A stretch of DNA of 64,000 bases from Cupriavidus taiwanensis. GTDB lineage: Bacteria; Pseudomonadota; Gammaproteobacteria; Burkholderiales; Burkholderiaceae. This document shows, piece by piece, positions 39,095-49,567 of the stretch. The position numbers and the translations under genes were made by a program. Numbering within the stretch: the stretch's first letter is position 1; every line of letters begins with the position of its first letter. The stretch spans positions 2,731,659-2,795,658 of the forward strand of contig NZ_LT984804.1 of assembly GCF_900250115.1 (NCBI RefSeq), in the 5' to 3' direction. The notes under the pieces were generated by a model. It was not told the DNA's origin. It made no database searches and was given only the letters and a program-made list of their open reading frames with translations.

Positions 39095-39550
39095 TCAGCG
39101 GCGCAGGTTGTCCACCTGCGCGCGCGCGCCGTCGCGGCGGGCGGCGTCGGCGATCTCGTTGCTGACCACGGTCTGCCCGATCGGCGCCAGCGCAATGCCG
39201 GCCAGCTTCAGGTGCTGGATCGCAAACGGGATGCCGATGATGGTGACGAAGTTGGCCACCGCCGCCATGACATGGCCGATGGCCAGCCACAAGCCGGCAA
39301 AGACAAACCACAGTACGTTGCCCACCAGACCCAGCGCACCGGTGCCGACATCGTCGCGTCCGGTCAGTTCGCGCCGGCTGATGGCCTGCTTGCCGAACGG
39401 AAAGAAGGTGAAGCCGCCGATCACGAAGCAGGCCTTGCCCCAGGGTATGCCGAGGATCGAGATAAAGGCCAGCAGGCCCGCCAGCCACCAGGCCAGGCCC
39501 ATCACCACGCCGCCAAGGATGAACCAGAGGAAGTTGCCGATCGCGCGCAT
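39095..39550 (-). CDS. YccF-domain inner-membrane protein
   Basis: A 151-residue protein with two YccF repeats: FLWFILGGVVMGLAWWLAG with ILGIPWGKACF, then VLWFVFAGLWLAIGHVMAA with IIGIPFAIQHLKLA. Four or so membrane helices are evident. The paired IxGIPxG/A motifs define the family; its function is not established. It is convergent with the MarR gene. Confidence 0.85.
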   Translation of the reverse strand: MRAIGNFLWFILGGVVMGLAWWLAGLLAFISILGIPWGKACFVIGGFTFFPFGKQAISRRELTGRDDVGTGALGLVGNVLWFVFAGLWLAIGHVMAAVANFVTIIGIPFAIQHLKLAGIALAPIGQTVVSNEIADAARRDGARAQVDNLRR

Positions 39551-39637
39551 GCTGTCGTTTCACCAGTGAGGGGAGGAACGCGCATGATACGCAATGGCGT
39601 GCAGCCGGCATGGCGGCGAGACGCACCGCGGCGCCAG

Positions 39638-39654
39638 GCGTACCCGTTTCTGCG
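39638..39654 (-). repeat. outlying 17-bp iteron-like repeat, copy D2
   Basis: An exact consensus copy, read on the minus strand as CGCAGAAACGGGTACGC. It is intergenic. Confidence 0.85.
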
Positions 39655-39772
39655 TGCCGCGACAGGTCCTGGCAAGAACACGCGCCGGCGCCTGCGGCCC
39701 GCGCGATAAAGCCCTATTTCCTGCACATCGAGCGCTTCCCGGTGCCTCGCAGCGCTGGCTTGCGCACGCAGA

Positions 39773-39789
39773 GCGTACCCGTTTCTGCG
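39773..39789 (-). repeat. outlying 17-bp iteron-like repeat, copy D3
   Basis: An exact consensus copy on the minus strand, 135 bases from D2 and in the same intergenic gap. Confidence 0.85.
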
Positions 39790-39899
39790 TATCCATCGAG
39801 GGGGATGTCGCCGTTGGCAAGCGGCACTGCGGACGGCATTTGCGCGCCTGCTTCCGTCCATTGCAGCACGAGCCCGGCCGCAGTCTTTGCCGACCTCGG

Positions 39900-41225
39900 C
39901 TAAACCCGAAACACCACCCTGACCCGCAATCCGGGCCCCGCATCCTCCAGCACCACCCGCGCCCCGTGCGACTGCGCGATCTCGGCGACGATGGCGAGGC
40001 CCAGCCCGCTGCCGCCGGTCGGTGCATCGGCCACGCGGTAGAAGCGGTCGAACACGCGCGCACGCTCTTCGGCGGGGATGCCCGGGCCGTTGTCGCTGAC
40101 CACCAGTTCCACGCCGCGCCCGTCGGCGCCGCGCCGCACCGCCACGTCGATGCGCCCGCCCGCGGGGATGTATGCGAGCGCGTTGTCCAGCAGGTTGGTA
40201 AGCAGGATGCGCAAGGCATCGGCGTCGCCGCGTACCACCGCGGGCGCGGCGTCGGCGCTGCCGTCCAGTCCCAGGTCGATGTCTCGATCGAGCGCGGCTT
40301 GCGCCATTTCGGCGACCACGGCCGCGGCCAGCTGATGCAGTTCCACCGGTTCGTGCGGGGGCACTGCCGCGCCGGGTTCCTGCCGCGCCAGCGTCAGCAG
40401 CTGGGTGACGAGGTGGGTCAGCCGCTCCAGCCCCTGGCGCAGCTTGCCGATGGCTTCGTCGCGCGCGGCGCCCTCGTCGGCCCGCTCGACCAGTTGTGCC
40501 TGCAGCTGCAGTGCCGTCAGCGGCGTGCGCAGCGCGTGCGCGGCGTCGGCGACGAAGGCGCGCTGGGTGTCGATGGCATGCGAGAGCCGCGCCAGCAGCT
40601 GGTTCAGCGCCGCGCTCAGCGGCGCGATTTCGTCGGGCATCGGGCGCACCGCCAGCGGCGCCAGCGTGTTGGCATCGCGTGCGCGCACCTCCGTGGCGAT
40701 CTCGCGCAGCGGCCGCAGGCCGCGGCCCACCGCCATCCACACCAGCCAGGCCAGCAGCGGCAGCAACAGCAGCAGCGGCGCCACGGTGCGCAGCGCCATG
40801 CGCGCGGCCAGCGCGCGGCGCGCGCTCATGGGCTGCGCGATCTGTACCACGGCGGGCCCCAGCTGCATGCTGTACAGGCGCCATTCGCCCTGCTGCGTGG
40901 TGACGTTGGAAAAGCCCAGCTCGGCGCGCGCGGGCAGTGCCGGGTGCGAATGCGACAAATACAGGCTGCGCCCGGAGCCGTCCCAGATATGGATCACCAC
41001 GTCCTCGTCGGCATGGGCCAGGTCGCCGGGCGCGCCGACGAAGGGCGGCGCCACCGGGTTGGCGAACTGGCTCGGCAGCGCCGCCGCCATCTGCTTCATC
41101 TGGTAGTCGAACAGCGCGTTGGCCTCCTGCCGCGCCTGCCCGTAGATCAGCGCGGTGGCGATGGCGATGCCGGCCACCAGCCCGGCTGCCAGCCAACCGA
41201 GCAGCGTTCGCTGGATCGAGCGCAT
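39900..41225 (-). CDS. two-component sensor histidine kinase (QseC/TctE type)
   Basis: A 441-residue sensor kinase. It has a first membrane helix (10-28), a short periplasmic domain (about 30-140), a second helix (145-167) and a HAMP region. The H-box FVADAAHALRTPLTAL carries phospho-acceptor H230, and VSDNGPGIP and GSGLGLAIV complete the ATPase. Its start overlaps the end of the response regulator gene. The pair lies downstream of zwf, pgl and glk on the same strand, so it may sense carbon supply. Confidence 0.92.
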   Translation of the reverse strand: MRSIQRTLLGWLAAGLVAGIAIATALIYGQARQEANALFDYQMKQMAAALPSQFANPVAPPFVGAPGDLAHADEDVVIHIWDGSGRSLYLSHSHPALPARAELGFSNVTTQQGEWRLYSMQLGPAVVQIAQPMSARRALAARMALRTVAPLLLLLPLLAWLVWMAVGRGLRPLREIATEVRARDANTLAPLAVRPMPDEIAPLSAALNQLLARLSHAIDTQRAFVADAAHALRTPLTALQLQAQLVERADEGAARDEAIGKLRQGLERLTHLVTQLLTLARQEPGAAVPPHEPVELHQLAAAVVAEMAQAALDRDIDLGLDGSADAAPAVVRGDADALRILLTNLLDNALAYIPAGGRIDVAVRRGADGRGVELVVSDNGPGIPAEERARVFDRFYRVADAPTGGSGLGLAIVAEIAQSHGARVVLEDAGPGLRVRVVFRV

Positions 41226-41938
41226 CAGCCGCCCTCCCCCTCGCCGTCCGCCGCCGCGTCGCTATCCAGGCGCGGCACCACATAACCCACGCCGCGGATA
41301 TTGCGGATCAGCGCCGCGCCGAACTTCTTGCGCAGCGCGTGGATGTAGACCTCGACGGTATTGCTGCCGACCTCGTCGTCCCAGCCATAGAGCCGCTCCT
41401 GCAGCTGCGGCACCGACCACACCTTGCCCGGGCGCGCCATCAGCGCCGACAGCAGCGCGAACTCGCGCGCCGACAGCCGCACCGGTTCGCCGCGGCAGCT
41501 GGCTTCGCGCGTGGCGGGATTGAGCACGATGTCGCCATAGCTGACCAGCGGTTCCGCGCGCCCGGCGGCGCGGCGTGCCAGCGCATGCATGCGCGCGGCC
41601 AGCTCCTGCAGGTCGAAGGGCTTGACCAGGTAATCATCGGCGCCGGCATTGAGCCCGGCGACACGGTCGGCAACGGCGTCGCGCGCGGTCAGGACCAGCA
41701 CCGGCGTGGGCACGCCGCGCGCCCGCAGCGCGCGCAGCACCTCCAGGCCGGGGCGGCGCGGCAGCCCCAGGTCGAGCAGGATCAGGTCGTAGCAGGCCTG
41801 GCCGTCGGCCGCGGTGCTGGCTGCGGCCAGGCCCGCCTCGCCGTCGCGCACCCAATCGATTGCAAAGCCTTCCTGGCGCAGCGCCAGCTTGACGCTCTCG
41901 CCGATCATGGCGTCGTCTTCGACCAGCAGCACGCGCAT
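41225..41938 (-). CDS. OmpR/QseB-type response regulator
   Basis: A 237-residue regulator. The receiver has the acidic pair VEDDA, phospho-acceptor D56 in ILLDLGLP and the conserved lysine in YLVKPFDL. The C-terminal winged helix ends NTVEVYIHALRKKFG to IRGVGYVV. I chose the start at 41938, two bases after the glk stop, so it is probably translated from the zwf-pgl-glk transcript. It is the partner of the following kinase. Confidence 0.92.
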   Translation of the reverse strand: MRVLLVEDDAMIGESVKLALRQEGFAIDWVRDGEAGLAAASTAADGQACYDLILLDLGLPRRPGLEVLRALRARGVPTPVLVLTARDAVADRVAGLNAGADDYLVKPFDLQELAARMHALARRAAGRAEPLVSYGDIVLNPATREASCRGEPVRLSAREFALLSALMARPGKVWSVPQLQERLYGWDDEVGSNTVEVYIHALRKKFGAALIRNIRGVGYVVPRLDSDAAADGEGEGG

Positions 41939-41940
41939 GG

Positions 41941-42954
41941 CTAACCGTTCCCGGCCGTGTCGCCGAGGCGTTCGGCCAGCGCTTGCGCCAGCCCGGCCAA
42001 CGCCGGATGGCTGGCGGTAATGACATGGACCGGCACCGCCTCGAGCCAGCCGCGCATGCGGCCCTTGGCGACAAAGCGCTCGGCGAACACCGAGGCCTGC
42101 AGCGCCGGCACGAAGCGCGGCAGGATGCCGCCGCCCAGGTAGACCCCGCCGCGCGCGCCGATCACCAGCGCGACATCGGCCGCGACCGAGCCCAGCAGCC
42201 CGAAGAACACCGCCATGGCACGCTGGCACAGCGGGTCGTTGCGCTCGAAGGCGCCCGCGGTGACCTGCGCCGGCTGCAGTGGCGCCAGCAAAAGCGTACC
42301 CATTTCTGCGGCCAGCGCGGCATGGATATGCGACAGGCCGCTGCCGCTCAGCAGCCGCTCGGCCGAGACCCGGCCGACCTTGCGATGGGCCGCGCGCCAC
42401 GCGATCCATTCATCGTCGGTGGCGGGCATCAGCTCGATATGGCCGCCTTCGCCGGCCAGCGCCACGGCTTGCCCCCCCGGCGCCGGCACCAGTCCGGAAA
42501 CGCCCAGCCCGGTGCCGGGCCCGACCAGCGCCAGCGGCGCGGTGCGCACCGCAGTGCCGGCGCGCACCTGCGCCAGGCCGTCGGCGGCCAGGTGCGGCAG
42601 CGCCAGCGCCAGCGCGGTGAAGTCGTTGATGGCCACCAGTGTCCGCAGCCCCAGCGCGCGCCGCATGCCGTCGATCGAGAAGGTCCAGTTGTGGTTGGTC
42701 AGCCGGACCTGGTCGCCGGTCACCGGATTGGCCAGGCCGATCGCCGCGTGGCGCGGGAGGGGCTGGCCTGCGCCGGCCAGGCCGTCGAGGTACTGGCGCA
42801 GCGCCGCCTCCAGCGACGGGAAATCCGCCACCTTCAGCGCCGTCACCCGGCCGATCCGCATGGGCGCGGTTTCCAGCGCAAAGCGCACGTTGGTGCCGCC
42901 TACGTCGCCGAGCAGGCGGGGGAAGTCAGCGGAGAAGGATGCGGTAGTGGCCAT
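41941..42954 (-). CDS. glk: glucokinase (ROK-unrelated, E. coli Glk type)
   Basis: A 337-residue glucokinase. The phosphate-binding GDVGGTNVRFAL is at 16-27, GLANPVTGDQVRLTNHNW contains the sugar-contact region, and ALVGPGTGLGVSGL binds ATP. The start at 42954 is typical for the family; a longer frame to 43020 would overlap pgl. It phosphorylates glucose for the Entner-Doudoroff route encoded by its neighbours. An iteron-like repeat (42294-42310) lies inside the gene and encodes AEMGTL at about residue 215. Confidence 0.95.
   Translation of the reverse strand: MATTASFSADFPRLLGDVGGTNVRFALETAPMRIGRVTALKVADFPSLEAALRQYLDGLAGAGQPLPRHAAIGLANPVTGDQVRLTNHNWTFSIDGMRRALGLRTLVAINDFTALALALPHLAADGLAQVRAGTAVRTAPLALVGPGTGLGVSGLVPAPGGQAVALAGEGGHIELMPATDDEWIAWRAAHRKVGRVSAERLLSGSGLSHIHAALAAEMGTLLLAPLQPAQVTAGAFERNDPLCQRAMAVFFGLLGSVAADVALVIGARGGVYLGGGILPRFVPALQASVFAERFVAKGRMRGWLEAVPVHVITASHPALAGLAQALAERLGDTAGNG
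42294..42310 (-). repeat. iteron-like repeat inside glk, copy D4
   Basis: CGCAGAAATGGGTACGC on the minus strand, the only outlying copy found within a protein gene. The reading frame passes through it without disruption. Confidence 0.8.
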
Positions 42955-43000
42955 GGCAGCGGATCTCGTTGCTCGCGCAAGGATGGGGCAGGTGGGGCGG

Positions 43001-43681
43001 TCAGGTCCTGAACACGTCAAACCCGTGCCGGTGCCGCGACAGCACCAGGCTCACCGGCAATGACGGCGTGGGGCCCTGCAGCGCGCGCTCCAGCACCGCC
43101 GCCTTGGCCGCGCCGGAGACGGACAGGAACACGCGCTCGGCGGCCAGCAGCGCGGCCAGGTTCAGCGTGATGCGCGCATGCGGCGCCACCGATGGATGGG
43201 TGATAACGTAGCCCGGCTGCGGCTCGCTCAACGCGCCCTGCAGTTCGGGCGCATCCGGGAACAGCGAGGCGGTGTGGCCGTCCTCGCCCATGCCCAGCAC
43301 CACCACGTCGGGCTGGCGGAACGCGGCATTGGCGCGCGCCACCGCCTGCGCGGGCGCGGCGGCGTCCTGTGCGTCGGCAATCAGCGGCACGAAGGCGGCG
43401 CTGGCCGCGGCCTCGCGCAGCAGGTGGGCACGCACCAGCGCGGCGTTGCTGTCGGCGTGCTCGGGCGGCACCACGCGTTCGTCGACCAGCGTGATGGTGA
43501 CGGCGTCCCAGCGCACGTGCCGGTGGCGCAGGCGCTCGAACATGGCCACCGGCGAGCGTCCGCCCGAAACCGCCAGCACCGCCCAGCCCTTGACACGCAC
43601 GGCGAGCTCCAGCGCATTGCCGATCGAGATCGCCAGGGCCTCGGCCTGGTCCATCGGCGTGGGATGTTCAAACAGGCGCAT
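43001..43681 (-). CDS. pgl: 6-phosphogluconolactonase
   Basis: A 226-residue DevB-type lactonase. WAVLAVSGGRSPVAMFERL binds the phosphate, ITLVDERVVPPEHADSNAAL is the central block and VVLGMGEDGHTASLFPDA carries the catalytic histidine. It converts 6-phosphogluconolactone to 6-phosphogluconate, between zwf (34 bases upstream) and glk. Confidence 0.95.
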   Translation of the reverse strand: MRLFEHPTPMDQAEALAISIGNALELAVRVKGWAVLAVSGGRSPVAMFERLRHRHVRWDAVTITLVDERVVPPEHADSNAALVRAHLLREAAASAAFVPLIADAQDAAAPAQAVARANAAFRQPDVVVLGMGEDGHTASLFPDAPELQGALSEPQPGYVITHPSVAPHARITLNLAALLAAERVFLSVSGAAKAAVLERALQGPTPSLPVSLVLSRHRHGFDVFRT

Positions 43682-43715
43682 GGCGGCTTCCTTTGCAGTG
43701 GTGCGAGCCGATGGC

Positions 43716-45179
<1,464 letters not shown>

Positions 45180-45276
45180 CCTGCGCTCCTTGAGGATTCG
45201 AGTTGTCGCGGCCGGCGCGCGATGGCCGGCCGGGTTGCGGCCAGTTTACGTGAGTCGCTACGGCTTGGCGAGGCAA

Positions 45277-45293
45277 GCGTACCCATTTCTGCG
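45277..45293 (-). repeat. outlying iteron-like repeat in the zwf-edd gap, copy D5
   Basis: CGCAGAAATGGGTACGC on the minus strand, identical to the glk copy D4. It lies in the divergent promoter region of zwf and edd, 98 bases upstream of the zwf start. No HexR-type palindrome was recognised in this gap. Confidence 0.82.
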
Positions 45294-45389
45294 TGGCTGG
45301 CGTTGGCCGCGGGGGGCCACCAACCGCCCTGCGCCGTGCAGGGCCCGGCAAAGTGCGCTAGGCTGAAAGCTCCCCCGCAGGAGAACCCC

Positions 45390-47237
45390 ATGCCACGTCA
45401 TCCAGTGCTCGAGCGGGTCACCGCCCGCATCGTCTCCCGCAGCAGCGCCTCGCGCCAGGCGTATCTCGACCGCACCCGCGCCATGGCCGGGCACAAGGTC
45501 GAACGCGCGCAGCTTTCCTGTACCAACCTCGCCCACGCGGTGGCCGCCATGCCGGACGCCGCCAAGATCCGGCTCAAGGCCGACGAGCGGCCCAACCTGG
45601 CGATCGTCTCGGCCTACAACGACATGCTGTCGGCTCACCAGCCGCTGGCGGCGTTCCCGCAATGGCTCAAGGAAGCCGCGCTCGAAGCCGGCGCCACCGC
45701 GCAGTTTGCCGGCGGCACGCCGGCGATGTGCGACGGCGTCACGCAGGGCCAGGACGGCATGGACCTGTCGCTGTTCTCGCGCGACGTGATCGCGCTGGCC
45801 ACGGCGGTGGCGCTGTCGCACCAGATGTTCGATGGCGCGCTGTACCTCGGCGTGTGCGACAAGATCGTGCCCGGCCTGGTGATGGGCGCGCTGTCCTTCG
45901 GCCACCTGCCCGCGGTATTCGTGCCGGGCGGGCCGATGACCACCGGCATCAGCAACGACGAGAAGGCACATACGCGGCAGCTCTATGCCGAAGGCAAGAT
46001 CGGCCGCAAGGAGCTGCTCGAAGCCGAGACCCGCTCCTACCATGGCCCGGGCACCTGCACCTTCTACGGCACCGCCAACTCCAACCAGATGCTGATGGAA
46101 ATGATGGGCCTGCATCTGCCGGGCACGGCCTTCGTCAATCCCAACACGCCGCTGCGCGAAGCGCTCACGCGCGAGGCCGCGCGCCAGGCGCTGAAGCTGG
46201 TGCATGGCGGCGAGCGCTATACACCGGTGGCCGAGGTGCTGGACGAGCGCGCCTTCGTCAACGGCATCGTCGGGCTGCTGGCCACCGGCGGCTCGACCAA
46301 CCATACGCTGCACCTGATCGCGATGGCGCGCGTGGCCGGCATCGTGCTGAGCTGGGACGATTTCGACGAACTGTCGGCGGTGGTGCCGCTGCTGGCGCGC
46401 GTCTACCCCAACGGCAAGGCCGACGTGAACCAGTTCCAGGCCGCCGGCGGGCTGGCGGTAGTGATCCGCGGCCTGCTCGCACTCCGATTGCTGCATGACG
46501 ACGTCACCACCATCGTCGGCCAGGGCCTGCAGGACTACACGCGCGAGCCGGTTCTGCGCGACGGCCAGCTGACGTGGATCGACGGCCCGGCCGCGCCGCT
46601 CGATGACAGCATCGTGCGCGCCGCCGACGCGCCCTTTGCCCCGGACGGCGGCATCAAGCTGCTCGACGGCAGGCTCGGCCGCGCGGTGATCAAGACCTCC
46701 GCGGTCAAGCCCGAGCACCAGGTGGTGCAGGCGCCGGCGATCGTGTTCGAGCATCAGGACGATGTGCTGCACGCCTTCAAGCGCGGCGAACTGGAGCGCG
46801 ACTTCGTTGCGGTGCTGCCATGGCAGGGCCCGGCCTCGTGCGGCATGCCGGAGCTGCACAAGCTCACGCCCACGCTGACGGTGCTGCAGGATCGCGGCTT
46901 CCATGTGGCGCTGGTGACCGACGGACGCATGTCGGGCGCATCGGGCAAGGTCCCGGCCGCGATCCACGTCTGTCCCGAAGCGCTGCGCGGCGGCGCGATC
47001 GCGCGCGTGCGCAGCGGCGACATGATGCGCGTGGACGCGACCGCGGGCACGCTCGAGGTGCTGGTGGCCGACGACGAATGGCAGGCGCGCACGCCGGCGC
47101 GCCCCGACCTGAGCGCCAATCGCCATGGCGTCGGCCGCGACCTGTTCGCGACCTTCCGCCGCCAGGTCAGCACGGCCGAAAGCGGTGCCTGCACGCTGTT
47201 CTCGGACGAGGGCGAAGCGCAGGATGCGCGCGCCTAG
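45390..47237 (+). CDS. edd: 6-phosphogluconate dehydratase
   Basis: A 615-residue IlvD/Edd-family dehydratase. It makes 2-keto-3-deoxy-6-phosphogluconate, the committing step of the Entner-Doudoroff pathway. Cluster cysteines are expected in [14 protein letters not shown] and [28 protein letters not shown] and [18 protein letters not shown] are the late conserved blocks. AGGAG precedes the ATG at 45390. The usual partner aldolase gene eda does not follow it. Confidence 0.96.
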   Translation: MPRHPVLERVTARIVSRSSASRQAYLDRTRAMAGHKVERAQLSCTNLAHAVAAMPDAAKIRLKADERPNLAIVSAYNDMLSAHQPLAAFPQWLKEAALEAGATAQFAGGTPAMCDGVTQGQDGMDLSLFSRDVIALATAVALSHQMFDGALYLGVCDKIVPGLVMGALSFGHLPAVFVPGGPMTTGISNDEKAHTRQLYAEGKIGRKELLEAETRSYHGPGTCTFYGTANSNQMLMEMMGLHLPGTAFVNPNTPLREALTREAARQALKLVHGGERYTPVAEVLDERAFVNGIVGLLATGGSTNHTLHLIAMARVAGIVLSWDDFDELSAVVPLLARVYPNGKADVNQFQAAGGLAVVIRGLLALRLLHDDVTTIVGQGLQDYTREPVLRDGQLTWIDGPAAPLDDSIVRAADAPFAPDGGIKLLDGRLGRAVIKTSAVKPEHQVVQAPAIVFEHQDDVLHAFKRGELERDFVAVLPWQGPASCGMPELHKLTPTLTVLQDRGFHVALVTDGRMSGASGKVPAAIHVCPEALRGGAIARVRSGDMMRVDATAGTLEVLVADDEWQARTPARPDLSANRHGVGRDLFATFRRQVSTAESGACTLFSDEGEAQDARA

Positions 47238-48181
47238 CCCGGTTGCCGCGCCGGCTGGCGCGACGGCTGGTGTGACGACGCCGCGCCCGGCCGCGGCGCT
47301 GCCGACGGCGCGCTGTCGGCCACCTTGACCACGCCCGGCACGGACGACGCACCCGGCACGTGCAGCTCCTGGATCGGCACCGCGAGCTTGCTGCCGGCTT
47401 GCTCCAGCACCTGCTTGATGCGCTCATAGAAGGCGAAGCGCACGTTCCAGTAATCGTCGTTCGAGGTCCAGTAGCGCACGTTCAGCGTAATGCCCTGCTG
47501 CGTGTAGTTGACCACCATGGTTTCTGCGGCGGGCTCGGCCAGCAGCCGTGGCTCGCGCGCCAGCATCGCGCGCAGCGCTTCCAGGCTGCGCTGCACGTCG
47601 CTGTCGAAGGTCACGGTGGCCTCGATGTCGGCGCGCCGCGTCGCGTTCTCGCTGTAGTTGGTGATGGCGCTGCCCCACAGCTTGCCGTTGGGCACGCGCA
47701 GGCAGACGCCGTCGAAGGTGGTCAGCTCGGTCATGAAGAGCCCGGTCTCGCGCACGGTGCCGGCCACGCCCTGCGCATCGATGTACTGGCCCACGCGGAA
47801 CGGGCGCAGCAGCACCAGCATGATGCCGGCGGCAATGTTCTGCAGCGTGCCTTGCAGCGCCAGCCCGATCGCCAGGCCCGCGGCGCCCAGCATGGCGATG
47901 ATGCTCGCGGTCTGCACGCCGAACTGTGACAGCACCAGCACGATGGTCAGCACGCGCACCATCCACTGCAGCGCGTTGGCCAGCAGCGGGCGCATGGTGG
48001 CATCGACATGGGTGCGGCCCAGCGCGGCGCGCGCCGTGGTGCCGACGCGGCCCGACAGCCACCAGCCGATCATCAGGATCAGGATGGCCGCCAGGCAGTT
48101 CATGCCCTGGTTGATGGCGAAGCGGACCAGGTAGGACCAGCCCGCCTCAAGCTGGTTGGCATCGATGAAGTTGAGATCCAT
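47234..48181 (-). CDS. MscS-family mechanosensitive channel
   Basis: A 315-residue small-conductance channel. Two N-terminal helices precede the pore helix [22 protein letters not shown], and the beta domain begins [18 protein letters not shown]. The C-terminal tail is long and Pro/Ala-rich. It releases solutes on osmotic downshock. It is convergent with edd, with which it overlaps by 4 bases. Confidence 0.92.
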   Translation of the reverse strand: MDLNFIDANQLEAGWSYLVRFAINQGMNCLAAILILMIGWWLSGRVGTTARAALGRTHVDATMRPLLANALQWMVRVLTIVLVLSQFGVQTASIIAMLGAAGLAIGLALQGTLQNIAAGIMLVLLRPFRVGQYIDAQGVAGTVRETGLFMTELTTFDGVCLRVPNGKLWGSAITNYSENATRRADIEATVTFDSDVQRSLEALRAMLAREPRLLAEPAAETMVVNYTQQGITLNVRYWTSNDDYWNVRFAFYERIKQVLEQAGSKLAVPIQELHVPGASSVPGVVKVADSAPSAAPRPGAASSHQPSRQPARQPG

Positions 48182-48486
48182 GGGAGCGGCTCCGTTTGCG
48201 GTTGTTGTTTGTCGACGGTGCTGGCCTGGGACGGCGATGCGTACCCGTTTCTGCGTGCCGCGGCGGCTGGCGGAGCGACCTTCGACGGAAGTTCAAGACT
48301 GACAAATCGATGCGCATTAGAGGCAGGATGTCAGACGATCACCGACAAAGCCGGAATCACGGCACATAGAAGGGGACCAGCGCAGCGGCAGGGGGTTCCC
48401 GCGATCTGGCGCAAGATCCAAGGGGCGTGGGCGCCAGCCATTGCGCCGCAACGGCTGGCGCCGGAGCGCCCGGAACCGCGTGCGAG
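48182..48486. other. intergenic region with one iteron-like repeat
   Basis: These 305 bases, upstream of the leftward mscS-type gene, contain repeat copy D6 and no recognisable gene. Confidence 0.55.
48239..48255 (-). repeat. outlying iteron-like repeat, copy D6
   Basis: An exact consensus copy on the minus strand, 58 bases upstream of the mscS-type start codon. Confidence 0.85.
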
Positions 48487-49365
48487 CTACACGCCCGCGC
48501 GCCAGGCGCCGGGTGTCACGCCGAACGCGGCCTGGAAACGGCGGTTCAGGTGGCTGGCCGAGGCAAAGCCGGCGCGGGCGGCGACTTCACGCAGCGGCCG
48601 GCGCGGATCGGCCAGCAGCCGTTGCGCCCGCTCCAGGCGGGTCTGCAGCACCCAGGCATGCGGCGGCATGCCGAACGACACCCGGAACATGCGCGCGAAG
48701 TGGAATTCCGACAGCCCCACCAGCGCCGCCAGTTCGCCCAGCGTCGGGTTGCTTTCGGGATGGCCTTCGATCCAGTCGCGCACGGCGCGCCGCGCCCGCG
48801 CGGACAAGCCGCCGCGCCCGTCGGTCGGGGCGGCGCGGCCGGCGTGGGTCAGCACCAGGTGGCTGACCGCCTCGTGCGCCAGCGCATTGCCGGCCATGCG
48901 CGCCTCGGGCAACAGCCAGTCGAGCGCGGCAAGCCGCTGGCTCAGGGCATGCAGGCACGGATCGTCGGCAAAGGTGAGGTCGCGCAAGACCACCGAGCGC
49001 GGTTCGCGGTCGAGCAGACGCACGCAGTGCCAGGCCAGGGTTTCCGGGCGGAAGTACAGATGCAGGAAGCGCTGCGGGCCGCCGACATGCCAGCGCGACT
49101 CATGATCGGCCGGCAACAGGCACAGCCTGCCCGGCGCGCCCCTGTTGGCCGGCTGGTCACGCCGGTAGGTGGCGTGGCCACCCTGCAGGTAGACCGACAT
49201 GGTGTGGTGGCCGGGCCGGGCATAGCCGGTGCTGTCGTTCCGGTTGCGCCACAGCGCCACGCCCAGGCCATCGCCCAGCGCGGCGGCGCGCTCCAGCGAG
49301 GCGCGCGAGCCGCTGAGCGCGGCGAACACCGCGTGGCGCTGGAGCGGATCGGTCGGCAAGGTCAT
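48487..49365 (-). CDS. AraC-family regulator with cupin N-terminus
   Basis: A 292-residue regulator. The first 150 residues look like an AraC_N cupin sensor (GHHTMSVYLQGGHATYRR). The C-terminal domain has helix-turn-helix motifs LGELAALVGLSEFHFARMFR and LREVAARAGFASASHLNRRF. The start at 49365 is preferred; a frame to 49431 adds a proline-rich leader. It may control the neighbouring MFS exporter or TonB receptor, but no operator is evident. Confidence 0.85.
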   Translation of the reverse strand: MTLPTDPLQRHAVFAALSGSRASLERAAALGDGLGVALWRNRNDSTGYARPGHHTMSVYLQGGHATYRRDQPANRGAPGRLCLLPADHESRWHVGGPQRFLHLYFRPETLAWHCVRLLDREPRSVVLRDLTFADDPCLHALSQRLAALDWLLPEARMAGNALAHEAVSHLVLTHAGRAAPTDGRGGLSARARRAVRDWIEGHPESNPTLGELAALVGLSEFHFARMFRVSFGMPPHAWVLQTRLERAQRLLADPRRPLREVAARAGFASASHLNRRFQAAFGVTPGAWRAGV

Positions 49366-49497
49366 GGGACGCAGGGCGTAGTGGGATGCGGGTGGGGATG
49401 CGGGTGGGATGCGGGCGGGGATGGGCGGCACGACTTTCAGCGACGAAAGTTGGCGCGCGAGGCATCACTATACCCCCATCACCGCTGCCGCCGCGCA

Positions 49498-49514
49498 CGC
49501 AGAAACGGGTACGC
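49498..49514 (+). repeat. outlying iteron-like repeat, copy D7
   Basis: An exact consensus copy on the plus strand between the AraC start and the MFS stop. It is the leftmost plus-strand copy apart from D1. Confidence 0.85.
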
Positions 49515-49567
49515 TCCAGCCATCGCCATGCCGGCCTGCGCGCGCCATGCGGCCGGCTCACGCCGGT

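Larger units (their letters stand above)
39551..39899. other. intergenic region carrying two iteron-like repeats
   Basis: These 349 bases, between the start of the leftward YccF gene and the stop of the leftward histidine kinase gene, have no convincing gene. They hold two identical 17-bp repeats 135 bases apart, listed separately. Confidence 0.6.
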
